DNA from: Cupriavidus sp. YR651
GTDB taxonomy: Bacteria > Pseudomonadota > Gammaproteobacteria > Burkholderiales > Burkholderiaceae
Direction: 5' to 3'
DNA length: 64,000 nucleotides
Assembly: GCF_900101625.1 (NCBI RefSeq)
Contig: NZ_FMYZ01000005.1
Span: 372,001 to 436,000 of the forward strand
The stretch's first letter is position 1; each line of letters opens with the position of its first letter. Positions 28,028 to 36,516 of this stretch are shown here, piece after piece. The position numbers and the translations under genes are program-made. The notes beneath the pieces were generated by a model that was not told the DNA's origin, did not search any database, and was given only the letters and a program-made list of their open reading frames with translations.

Positions 28028-30715
28028 TCAGACCGACATCGGGTTCGGCTTGCTCGGGTCGAGGTTGTACTTCTTGATGGCTTCGGCCACCTTTTCACGA
28101 CCGATCGCGCCTTCGTCGGCCAGCGCCTTCAGCGCCGCCAGCGTCACCCAGTGGCGATCCACTTCGAAGAAGTGGCGCAGCTTCTCGCGGGTATCCGAGC
28201 GGCCGAAACCATCGGTGCCCAGCACCACGTAGCGGCGCGGCACGAACGGACGGATCTGTTCGGCGAATGCCCGGATGTAGTCGGTGGAAGCGATGACCGG
28301 ACCGCGCACGCCCTTGAGCTTCTGGGCAACGAACGATTCACGCGGCGTCTCCGTCGGATGCAGCAGGTTGAAGCGTTCGGTGGCCTGGCCTTCGCGGGCC
28401 AGTTCGGTGAAGCTCGGGCAGCTCCACAGGTCCGATTCCACGCCCCAGTCCTTCTTGAGCAGTTCGGCGGCGGCGATCACCTCGCGGAAGATCGTGCCCG
28501 AACCCAGCAGTTGCACGCGCGGCGCATTGCTGTTTTCCACGCCCTTGCGGAACTGATACATGCCCTTGACGATGTCGCGTTCCACGCCAGCCGGCATTTC
28601 CGGATGCTCGTAGTTCTCGTTCATCACCGTCAGGTAGTAGTACACGTCTTCCTGTTCGGCATACATGCGGCGCATGCCGTCCTGCATGACCACGGCCAGT
28701 TCGTACTGGAACGTCGGGTCGTACGAAATGCAGTTCGGGATCGCGGCGTGGAACACGTGCGAGTGGCCGTCTTCGTGCTGCAGGCCTTCGCCGTTCAGCG
28801 TGGTCCGGCCCGAGGTGCCGCCCAGCAGGAAGCCGCGCGAGCGCATGTCGGCAGCGGCCCAGCAGAGGTCGCCGATACGCTGGATGCCAAACATCGAGTA
28901 GTAGATGTAGAACGGGATCATCTGCACGCCGTGCGTCGAATACGACGTGGCGGCGGCGATCCAGTCACACATGGCGCCCGCTTCGTTGATGCCTTCCTGC
29001 AGCACCTGGCCAGTCTGCGATTCCTTGTAGAACATCAGCTGGTCGTGATCCTGCGGCACGTACTTCTGGCCTTCCTGGTTCCAGATGCCGACCTGGCGGA
29101 ACAGGCCTTCCATGCCGAACGTACGCGACTCATCCGGCACGATGGGCACCACGTGCTTGCCGATCTGCTTGTCCTTGAGCAGCGTGTTCAGGATCCGCAC
29201 GAACGCCATGGTCGTGGAGACCTCCCGGCCTTCGCCGGTGGCCTTGAGCAGCGCGTCGAACGCGGTCAGCTCGGGCACGGGCAGCGGCTCGGCCTTCAGG
29301 CGGCGGGCCGGCAGATAGCCACCCAGCTCCATGCGGCGGGCGCGCATGTATTCCAGTTCCTTCGAGCCTTCCTCGAACGTGAGGTACGGCACGTCCTCGA
29401 TCTTGTCGTCCGGCACGGGGATCGTGAACTGGTCACGGAAGGCGCGGATGGCTTCCACCGGCATCTTCTTCTGCTGGTGCGCCACGTTCATGGCCTGGCC
29501 GGCATCGCCCATGCCATAGCCCTTGATGGTCTTGGCCAGGATCAGCGTCGGCTGGCCCTTGTGCTCGCTGGCGGCCTTGTAGGCGGCGTAGATCTTGTGC
29601 GGGTCGTGGCCGCCGCGGTTCAGGCGCCAGATGTCGTCATCCGACCAGTCGGCCACCATCGCCTTGAGTTCCGGCGTGTTGAAGAAGTACTCGCGCACAT
29701 AGGCGCCGTCCTTGGCCTTGAAGGTCTGGTACTCGCCGTCCACGCATTCCATCATGCGCTTCATCAGCAGGCCCTTGGTGTCGCGCGCCAGCAGGGAATC
29801 CCAGCGGCTGCCCCACACGACCTTGATCACGTTCCAGCCGGAACCGCGGAATTCCGATTCCAGTTCCTGGATGATCTTGCCGTTGCCGCGCACCGGACCA
29901 TCCAGGCGTTGCAGGTTGCAGTTGATCACGAAGACCAGGTTGTCCAGCTTCTCGCGGCCGGCCATGCCGATCGCGCCCAGCGATTCCGGCTCGTCGGTCT
30001 CGCCGTCGCCCAGGAATGCCCACACCTTGCGGTCGCCGGCCTTGGCCAGGCCACGGCTGTCCAGGTACTTCATGAAGCGGGCCTGGTAGATGGCCATGAT
30101 CGGGCCCAGGCCCATCGACACCGTCGGGAATTGCCAGAAATCCGGCATCAGCCACGGGTGCGGGTAGGACGAGATGCCCTTGCCGTCCACTTCCTGGCGG
30201 AAGTTGTCGAGCTGTTCGGTGGTCAGGCGGCCGAGCAGGAAGGCGCGCGAATACACGCCGGGTGCCGAGTGGCCCTGCACGAAGACCAGATCGCCGCCGC
30301 TCGCTTCCGACGGGGCGCGCCAGAAGTGGTTGTAGCCCACGTCATAGAGCGTGGCTGCCGAGGCAAACGAGGAGATGTGGCCGCCGACGTTGGTGTGCTT
30401 GTTGGCGCGCAGCACCATGGCCATGGCGTTCCAGCGCGTGTACGAGCGGATGCGGTGCTCGATGTCCTGGTCGCCGGGAATGCGGGCCTGCTGCTCGACC
30501 GGAATGGTGTTGATGTACTGCGTCTCCGCGTGGAACGGCTGGGTGACGCCGTTCACGCGTGCGTATTCGATCTGCTTTTCGATCAGGAACGCGGCGCGCT
30601 GCGCGCCTTCCGCGTTCAGGACGCCCTGCAGGGCATCCAGCCATTCATGCGTTTCCTGGGGATCTGCGTCGTTGGCGCTGCTGGCGCCGAGGATCTGCTC
30701 TGGTACAGCTGACAT
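28028..30715 (-). CDS. aceE: Pyruvate dehydrogenase E1 component (homodimeric type)
   Basis: E1 decarboxylates pyruvate with thiamine diphosphate and reductively acetylates E2 lipoyl groups. The 895-residue length is normal for homodimeric AceE. The ThDP motif runs from GDG (236-238) to N267 (GDGETDEPESLGAIG ... CNLQR). It is the first gene of the PDH operon, divergent from a histidine kinase gene, with a predicted leader of about 180 bases. Confidence 0.98.
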   Translation of the reverse strand: MSAVPEQILGASSANDADPQETHEWLDALQGVLNAEGAQRAAFLIEKQIEYARVNGVTQPFHAETQYINTIPVEQQARIPGDQDIEHRIRSYTRWNAMAMVLRANKHTNVGGHISSFASAATLYDVGYNHFWRAPSEASGGDLVFVQGHSAPGVYSRAFLLGRLTTEQLDNFRQEVDGKGISSYPHPWLMPDFWQFPTVSMGLGPIMAIYQARFMKYLDSRGLAKAGDRKVWAFLGDGETDEPESLGAIGMAGREKLDNLVFVINCNLQRLDGPVRGNGKIIQELESEFRGSGWNVIKVVWGSRWDSLLARDTKGLLMKRMMECVDGEYQTFKAKDGAYVREYFFNTPELKAMVADWSDDDIWRLNRGGHDPHKIYAAYKAASEHKGQPTLILAKTIKGYGMGDAGQAMNVAHQQKKMPVEAIRAFRDQFTIPVPDDKIEDVPYLTFEEGSKELEYMRARRMELGGYLPARRLKAEPLPVPELTAFDALLKATGEGREVSTTMAFVRILNTLLKDKQIGKHVVPIVPDESRTFGMEGLFRQVGIWNQEGQKYVPQDHDQLMFYKESQTGQVLQEGINEAGAMCDWIAAATSYSTHGVQMIPFYIYYSMFGIQRIGDLCWAAADMRSRGFLLGGTSGRTTLNGEGLQHEDGHSHVFHAAIPNCISYDPTFQYELAVVMQDGMRRMYAEQEDVYYYLTVMNENYEHPEMPAGVERDIVKGMYQFRKGVENSNAPRVQLLGSGTIFREVIAAAELLKKDWGVESDLWSCPSFTELAREGQATERFNLLHPTETPRESFVAQKLKGVRGPVIASTDYIRAFAEQIRPFVPRRYVVLGTDGFGRSDTREKLRHFFEVDRHWVTLAALKALADEGAIGREKVAEAIKKYNLDPSKPNPMSV

Positions 30716-31122
30716 GACTGTCTCCTGGTGAATTCCTGCCCGGCGCCCGCAGCATGAGCGGGTCGATTCGGCCGGTGTGACGATGATGACGTCGCGGCGG
30801 GTCCGTGCCTTGCCCTGGCATCGGTCTGGCCAGAGCCGGATCCTTGTCCCGGATCCTCGCGTCCGGCAGGCATGTGGAGCCCGCCCGCATTGTTCGGTCG
30901 AAGCGATTCTATGGAAGCACAGCAGCGGCTGACAAGTGAAATTTTCAGATTACGGTGTCGTTTTTTATAATGTGGAATATTGTCGCAGCGCACAAGAAAA
31001 CGATCCGCGACGCCGTTAATGACCCGGAGGAGCGCAAGAAAGTGCCTTTCTGTGTAGGCGCTTTCCCCAAGCGACGCACCGCAATAATCCCGATACACTG
31101 GCGAGTCAGCCGTCAATCCCCT
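30716..31122. other. Divergent region between aceE and the histidine kinase gene
   Basis: 407 bases. The minus-strand aceE promoter lies at 30906-30935. On the plus strand a TATAAT (30966-30971) and a TACACT (31094-31099) are candidate -10 elements for the kinase gene. An in-frame extension of the kinase from 30955 is possible but unlike the family. Confidence 0.5.
30906..30935 (-). promoter_or_regulatory. Predicted promoter of the aceE operon
   Basis: Read on the minus strand: TTGTCA, 18-base spacer, TAGAAT. The predicted start gives a leader of about 180 bases before aceE. Confidence 0.6.
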
Positions 31123-33825
31123 ATGCAGTTTCTCAATCGAATCCTCTCTGGCCTGCGCACGGCCGTCCTCCCGCCCAACGCTTCCGAGGCCGCCAGCCCG
31201 GCCGGCGCCGACGCGTCCCATGGCGGCAAGGGTGGGTCGCTGCATGCCGTGGGTCCGCTCGAGGCGCTGCACAGCCACCCCGCCAACGAGGCCGCGCACC
31301 ATGGGGCGCACGCCGTCGCGCAAGGCGCCTCCCACGACGGCCCCCATGACGTGACGCATGACAACGGTCACGACGGCGCGCATGAAGCCGACGGCCCCTT
31401 CGCCGCCCCGCCCCGCCGCCTGTGGTGGCTGCGCTGGCGCAACCTGGTGGCCACCAGCTGGTTCATGTTCATCCCGCTCGTGGCCATCGTGCTGTTCACG
31501 GTGGCGATGGGCGTCATCCTGTGGTCGCTGCACGAGACCGAACGCCAGCAGCAGCGCGACGCGCTGTATCGCGACGCAGCCTGGGCGCAGCAGCGCGTTC
31601 GGCTGTCCTTGCTGAGCAACCAGGACCAGCTTGCCTCGCTGGCGCGCGACATCGCCGCCGCCCAGATGGACCAGGGCGCCTATCGCACCGCCGCCCAGGA
31701 AATCTTGCGCGAGAATCCCGAGATCGTCTTCGTCAACTGGCTCGATGCCACCCGGCGTGGCCGCTGGTCCCTGCCGTCCACCTCCGAATTTGCAGGACGC
31801 CTGCGCGAAACGGTAGACCAGCCGCTGGAACCCGAGGTGCTGGACACCTTCGACGCCGCCCGCGAGACCCAGCGCGTGGTCTACTCGCGCCCGCTGATGA
31901 ACGACCGCGGCGACAGCTTCATGCTGATGGAAGTGCCGATCGTGCGCGACAACGAGTTCCTCGGCACGCTGGGCGCCCTCTATTCGATCAACGGCATCCT
32001 GACGCACCTGTTGCCGCCGGAGCTGACCGAGCGATACCGCTTTTCGCTGATCGACAAGAACAACCAGACGCGCGCAAGCACATCGGTACGGCCGGTACCG
32101 GGCAACGCGCTGTCCTACGAGGTGCTGCTGGATCCGCCGGGCCACTCGCTGTCACTGCGCGCCGATGCGTACCCGCCGCCGTCCAACCTGCCCAATAACA
32201 TGTTGCTGTGGCTGGTGGTGGGCCTGTCCTGCTTCCTGCTCTGGAGCCTGTGGAGCATGTGGCGGCACACCAGCCGCCGCTCCGAGGCGCAGCGCGCCCT
32301 GCTGGCCGAGACATCGTTCCGCCGGGCGATGGAAAACTCGATGCTGATCGGCCTGCGGGCACTGGACCTGAACGGCCGCATCACCTACGTCAATCCGGCG
32401 TTCTGCCGCATGACGGGCTGGACCGAGAGCGACCTGGTCGGCCGCGTGCCGCCCTTCCCCTACTGGCCGCCCAACGACCAGCAGGAGATGCAGAAGCAGA
32501 TCGACCTGACGCTGCAGGGCAAGTCCCCCGCCACCGGCTACGAGATGCGCGTGATGCGGCGCGACGGCAGCAGCTTTTTCGCGCGGATGTACGTCTCGCC
32601 GCTGGTGGACAGCCGTGGACGCCATACGGGCTGGATGAGCTCGATGACGGACATCACCGAGCCCAAGCGTGCCCGGGAAGAACTGGCCGCCGCGCACGAC
32701 CGCTTCACCACCGTGCTGGAAAGCCTGGACGCCGCCGTGTCCGTGCTGGCCACCGACAAGGCGGAATTGCTGTTCGCCAACCGCTACTACCGCCAGCTCT
32801 TCGGCTGGGAGGCGGAAGGCCACCTCAAGCTGGCCGGGGATGACTTCGACAAGGAGCAGATGTCGAGCGACAACACCGACTATGTCGATGCCTACGCCGG
32901 CCTGCCCGCGTCCGAACTGATGCCGTACGCGTCCGACGCGCGCGAGGTCTTCGTGCCGGACATGCAGAAATGGTTTGAAGTGCGTCGCCGCTATATCCAG
33001 TGGGTGGATGGCCACCTGGCCCAGATGCAGATCGCCACGGACATCACGGTCCGCAAGGCCGCCGAGGAAATGGCGCGCCAGCACGAGGAACGGCTGCAGT
33101 TCACCAGCCGCCTGACGACGATGGGCGAGATGGCGTCGTCGCTGGCGCACGAACTCAACCAGCCGCTGGCCGCGATCAACAACTACTGCATGGGTGCCGT
33201 GGCCCGCCTGCATTCCGGCCGCAGCACGCCGGAGGACCTGATCCCGGTGCTGGAAAAAACCTCGGCCCAGGCCGTGCGCGCCGGCACCATCATCAGCCGC
33301 ATCCGCGGCTTCGTGAAGCGCAGCCAGCCCCAGCGGCGCGAGGCCGCGCTGCATGACATCGTCGCCGACGCCGTTGGCCTGGCCGATCTGGAAGCCACGC
33401 GCCGCCGCGTCACCATCCTCACCCGCCTGCCAGCCCCGCCGATGCTGCTGTATGTGGATCCGGTGCTGATCGAACAGGTACTGGTCAACCTGCTCAAGAA
33501 TGCCGTCGAGGCGATGGCCGGCCTGCCGGCCATGCGCGCCGCCGGCGTGGTGCGACTGCATGCGCGCGTGGAAATGGTCGAGTTCGGCCAATGCGTGTGC
33601 ATCGACGTCATCGACCAGGGCCCGGGCGTGGACGAGGCCACCAAGGAGCGCCTGTTCGAGCCGTTCTTCAGCACGAAATCCGACGGCATGGGCATGGGCC
33701 TGAATATCTGCCGGTCCATCATCGAATCCCACCAGGGCCGCCTGTGGGTCGAAAACAATGTGGACGGGATCGGCTGTACGTTTAAAATCACCCTGCCGCT
33801 GCAGCCCGCGCTTTCCGAGCAGTAA
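31123..33825 (+). CDS. Membrane PAS-domain sensor histidine kinase with His-rich N-terminus
   Basis: A 900-residue sensor kinase. Residues 41-90 hold 11 His in 50 residues, before the first membrane segment (about 111-136). An extracytoplasmic sensor region (140-355) and a second membrane segment (359-380) follow, then two PAS domains (about 400-510 and 525-640), a HisKA domain with phospho-acceptor His676 (ASSLAHELNQPL) and an HATPase domain (NLLKNAVEAM, GMGMGLNICRS). The last part resembles FixL/TodS-type kinases. Its partner, a FixJ-type regulator, follows 138 bases later. Start 31123 is chosen; the open frame extends upstream without family similarity. Confidence 0.88.
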   Translation: MQFLNRILSGLRTAVLPPNASEAASPAGADASHGGKGGSLHAVGPLEALHSHPANEAAHHGAHAVAQGASHDGPHDVTHDNGHDGAHEADGPFAAPPRRLWWLRWRNLVATSWFMFIPLVAIVLFTVAMGVILWSLHETERQQQRDALYRDAAWAQQRVRLSLLSNQDQLASLARDIAAAQMDQGAYRTAAQEILRENPEIVFVNWLDATRRGRWSLPSTSEFAGRLRETVDQPLEPEVLDTFDAARETQRVVYSRPLMNDRGDSFMLMEVPIVRDNEFLGTLGALYSINGILTHLLPPELTERYRFSLIDKNNQTRASTSVRPVPGNALSYEVLLDPPGHSLSLRADAYPPPSNLPNNMLLWLVVGLSCFLLWSLWSMWRHTSRRSEAQRALLAETSFRRAMENSMLIGLRALDLNGRITYVNPAFCRMTGWTESDLVGRVPPFPYWPPNDQQEMQKQIDLTLQGKSPATGYEMRVMRRDGSSFFARMYVSPLVDSRGRHTGWMSSMTDITEPKRAREELAAAHDRFTTVLESLDAAVSVLATDKAELLFANRYYRQLFGWEAEGHLKLAGDDFDKEQMSSDNTDYVDAYAGLPASELMPYASDAREVFVPDMQKWFEVRRRYIQWVDGHLAQMQIATDITVRKAAEEMARQHEERLQFTSRLTTMGEMASSLAHELNQPLAAINNYCMGAVARLHSGRSTPEDLIPVLEKTSAQAVRAGTIISRIRGFVKRSQPQRREAALHDIVADAVGLADLEATRRRVTILTRLPAPPMLLYVDPVLIEQVLVNLLKNAVEAMAGLPAMRAAGVVRLHARVEMVEFGQCVCIDVIDQGPGVDEATKERLFEPFFSTKSDGMGMGLNICRSIIESHQGRLWVENNVDGIGCTFKITLPLQPALSEQ

Positions 33826-33963
33826 CGCGGACAGCTCCCGGCGAACCGGACGACCCTCTGCCGCGGGGCATCGGGAGGCCGTCCGAATCATCCGCCGGGG
33901 GGTGTTGCGCACCGCCGCAGACGGTTACACTTCGTTGCAAACGACTTTGCCCCAGGAGACTTC

Positions 33964-34596
33964 ATGACCGCAACGCCCAGCCCCACGCCTCATCGTGGCG
34001 AGACCGTCTTCATCGTCGACGACGATGAAGCGATGCGCGACTCGCTGACTTGGCTGCTGGAAGGCAATGGCTACCAGGTTCGCAGCTTCAGCAGCGCCGA
34101 ACAGTTCCTCAGCGCCTACGATGCCGGCCAGGTATCGTGCCTGATTCTTGATGTGCGCATGCCGGGCATGAGCGGCCCCGAGCTGCAGGAGCGCATGATC
34201 GCGGAAAACATCGATATCCCGATCGTCTTCATCACCGGCCATGGCGACGTGCCGATGGCGGTGTCGACGATGAAGCTCGGCGCCATCGACTTCATCGAAA
34301 AGCCGTTCGACGAATCGGAGCTGCGCGCGCTGGTGGAACGCATGCTGCAGAAGGCCCGCACGGACCATTCGGCCGCTCGTGAACAGCGCGCCGCCAAGGA
34401 CCTGCTGGGCAAGCTGACCACGCGTGAACAACAGGTGCTGGAACGTATCGTGGCCGGCCGCCTGAACAAGCAGATCGCCGACGACCTGGGCATTTCCATC
34501 AAGACCGTGGAGGCGCACCGCGCCAACATCATGGAAAAGCTCAACGTCAACACCGTGGCCGACCTGCTGCGCCTGGCGCTGTCGCGCAACAGCTAA
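33964..34596 (+). CDS. FixJ/LuxR-type response regulator
   Basis: A 210-residue regulator. The receiver domain (12-130) has the acidic pair DDDE, phospho-acceptor Asp63 (LILDVRMPGMSG), Thr/Lys switch residues (FITGHGD, EKPF); the LuxR-type helix-turn-helix is at about 140-207 (LTTREQQVLERIVAGRLNKQIAD). AGGAG precedes the ATG. It is the partner of the upstream kinase. Targets are unknown; the neighbouring PDH operon is one possibility. Confidence 0.92.
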   Translation: MTATPSPTPHRGETVFIVDDDEAMRDSLTWLLEGNGYQVRSFSSAEQFLSAYDAGQVSCLILDVRMPGMSGPELQERMIAENIDIPIVFITGHGDVPMAVSTMKLGAIDFIEKPFDESELRALVERMLQKARTDHSAAREQRAAKDLLGKLTTREQQVLERIVAGRLNKQIADDLGISIKTVEAHRANIMEKLNVNTVADLLRLALSRNS

Positions 34597-34635
34597 GTCC
34601 GTCACCGGGCCGCTGTCATGGCGGTTGTCTTGACC

Positions 34636-34665
34636 GTTGCCATTGGCGTTCTCGCCAATGGCAAC
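34636..34665. terminator. Strong hairpin between the response regulator and CbiM-like gene
   Basis: A 13-bp perfect stem (GTTGCCATTGGCG and its complement) with TTCT loop between converging genes. There is no T run, so it is a candidate bidirectional terminator or RNA stability stem. Confidence 0.55.
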
Positions 34666-34690
34666 CCGGCCCCCGCCTCGCCCCTCCCCG

Positions 34691-35398
34691 CTACTTGCCG
34701 GTCAAATATTCGTCGTCGCGGAATGACACGATCCATTGTGGCTTGTAGGCCACAAAAATCGCCACGAGCATCCCCGTCAGGAAGGCCTCACCGAACGCGA
34801 TGACCAGCAGACCCGTCAGCGTATCTGCCAGGCTCAGCGCCCCGCCCCCACCGCCCGCGATCTCAAATCGCCACAGCGCCTGCAAGGCACCCGCGCCCAG
34901 CGCGGCCAGGCCGGCGGCGAAGTACCCGTGTCCGAGGATGAAGATAAATGGATGCCGTGGCAGCAGGTGTCGCATCGCGCCCTGCAGCCCGGCCGAGAGC
35001 AGCGCAGGCAGCATTCCCAGCCAGACAAAGCGCGGCCAGAATGTCGACCACTCGACCTGCGCCCAACCCTGCCCGGCAAGGTACGCCAGACCAAGCAGCG
35101 AGATCCCATCGACGATCAGCATCGACACCAGCGCCAGCGGCAAGCCGAACAACGTCACGGCCAGCGTGGCACCCATGAGCTGAATCACCAGTCCCCCGGT
35201 CAGTGTGGCGCGGGCCGTCCAGAGCAACGCCAGCAGCACGAGCCCGCCAAGCCAGGCATGCTGGAGGGCGTCGCGGCGTAACAGTTGCCACGGCCGGCGC
35301 GTCAGCGCCCAAGCGAGCGACAACGCCGAGAGGGCCGGCAGGCCCCACGCCATCAACAGATCCGGAAAAGACGAATTGGCCGTGTGCATGCGGCGCAT
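34691..35398 (-). CDS. CbiM-like membrane protein (energy-coupling-factor permease family)
   Basis: A 235-residue protein with about seven hydrophobic segments. The pattern [28 protein letters not shown] and a late [20 protein letters not shown] segment resemble the CbiM/PDGLE-type S component of cobalt or nickel importers. No ATPase or T subunit is nearby, so function as a complete importer cannot be claimed. Alternative starts at 35389 and 35422 are possible. Confidence 0.65.
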   Translation of the reverse strand: MRRMHTANSSFPDLLMAWGLPALSALSLAWALTRRPWQLLRRDALQHAWLGGLVLLALLWTARATLTGGLVIQLMGATLAVTLFGLPLALVSMLIVDGISLLGLAYLAGQGWAQVEWSTFWPRFVWLGMLPALLSAGLQGAMRHLLPRHPFIFILGHGYFAAGLAALGAGALQALWRFEIAGGGGGALSLADTLTGLLVIAFGEAFLTGMLVAIFVAYKPQWIVSFRDDEYLTGK

Positions 35399-35464
35399 GC
35401 TAGCAGCCCGCCCAACGGGCACGCTTGCAGCCGATCAAGACGCTGCCGAACGGCTGCGACCCTT

Positions 35465-35470
35465 TATAAT
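35465..35470 (+). promoter_or_regulatory. -10 element upstream of folD
   Basis: A perfect TATAAT lies 69 bases before the folD ATG; no good -35 at normal spacing was found. Confidence 0.45.
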
Positions 35471-35539
35471 CCGGCTTTGCACGCGACGCCGCCCCCGGCG
35501 CACGCCCCGTTCCAGAAAGCCTCTCCAGCCCGTATCCCC

Positions 35540-36400
35540 ATGTCCGCTCAACTGATCGACGGCAACGCCCTTGCCAAACAAATCCGTACCGAAGCCGCCC
35601 TGCGCGCCGCCCGCCTGACCGAGAAAGGTCACCAGCCCGGCCTGGCCGTGGTGCTGGTGGGCGAGGACCCCGCCAGCCAGGTCTACGTGCGCAACAAGGT
35701 CAAGGCCTGCGAGGACAACGGTTTCCATTCGTCGCTGGACCGCTACCCGGCCGACCTCTCCGAGGCCGACCTGCTGGCCCGGATCGACGCCCTGAACAAG
35801 GACGCCCGGATCCACGGCATCCTGGTGCAACTGCCCCTGCCCAAGCATATCGACAGCCACAAGGTGCTGGAAGCCATCGCCCCGGAAAAGGACGTGGACG
35901 GGTTCCACGTGGCCAATGCCGGCGCGCTGATGACCGGTGCCCCGCTGTTCCGCCCCTGCACGCCGTATGGCTGCATGAAAATGCTGGAATCGATCCAGTA
36001 CCCGCTGCGCGGCGCCCGCGCGGTGGTGGTGGGTGCGTCGAACATCGTCGGCAAGCCGATGGCGATGCTGCTGCTGCAGGCCGGCGCCACGGTGACCATC
36101 TGCAACAGCAAGACGCGCGACCTGGCCGCCCACACGCGCGAGGCCGACGTGGTCGTGGCCGCGGTGGGCCGCCGCAACATCATCACCGCCAACATGGTCA
36201 AGCCCGGCGCCGTGGTGATCGACGTCGGCATGAACCGCGACGACGCCGGCAAGCTGTGCGGCGACGTGGACTTTGCCGGCGTGCGTGAAGTGGCGGGCCA
36301 TATCACCCCGGTGCCCGGCGGCGTGGGTCCGATGACCATCACGATGTTGCTGATCAACACGCTGGAAGCCGCCGAGCGCGAGGCGGGCATCGCCGCCTGA
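35540..36400 (+). CDS. folD: Methylenetetrahydrofolate dehydrogenase/cyclohydrolase FolD
   Basis: The bifunctional cytoplasmic enzyme interconverts 5,10-methylene-, methenyl- and 10-formyl-tetrahydrofolate. The 286 residues contain Tyr49 and catalytic Lys53 ([10 protein letters not shown]), [20 protein letters not shown] for NADP and [13 protein letters not shown] 35540 gives the usual [14 protein letters not shown] start; the frame continues upstream without similarity. Confidence 0.97.
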   Translation: MSAQLIDGNALAKQIRTEAALRAARLTEKGHQPGLAVVLVGEDPASQVYVRNKVKACEDNGFHSSLDRYPADLSEADLLARIDALNKDARIHGILVQLPLPKHIDSHKVLEAIAPEKDVDGFHVANAGALMTGAPLFRPCTPYGCMKMLESIQYPLRGARAVVVGASNIVGKPMAMLLLQAGATVTICNSKTRDLAAHTREADVVVAAVGRRNIITANMVKPGAVVIDVGMNRDDAGKLCGDVDFAGVREVAGHITPVPGGVGPMTITMLLINTLEAAEREAGIAA

Positions 36401-36516
36401 ACGGGCATGCCCGGCGCCCAATGGTGCCGATAGGAAAGCCGTACTGGATATTTCGTCGCAGAGGCCTCATGTTGCAGACATCGAGCCAGATCGAGGCCAG
36501 CCAACCGAGAACCGCC

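Noticed and set aside
23626..30712. Three long plus-strand open frames (686, 697 and 907 codons) opposite lpdA, aceF and aceE
   Set aside because: Shadows of the PDH genes, whose products are unmistakable.
30966..30971. TATAAT as the certain promoter of the PAS kinase
   Set aside because: No acceptable -35 at 16-18 bases and a second candidate nearer the gene, so it is not annotated as a firm promoter.
30955..31122. N-terminal extension of the PAS kinase
   Set aside because: The extension has no family similarity and includes the likely promoter; ATG 31123 is preferred.
32152..33912. Minus-strand open frame of 586 codons opposite the PAS kinase
   Set aside because: No domain features; the kinase domains are complete on the plus strand.
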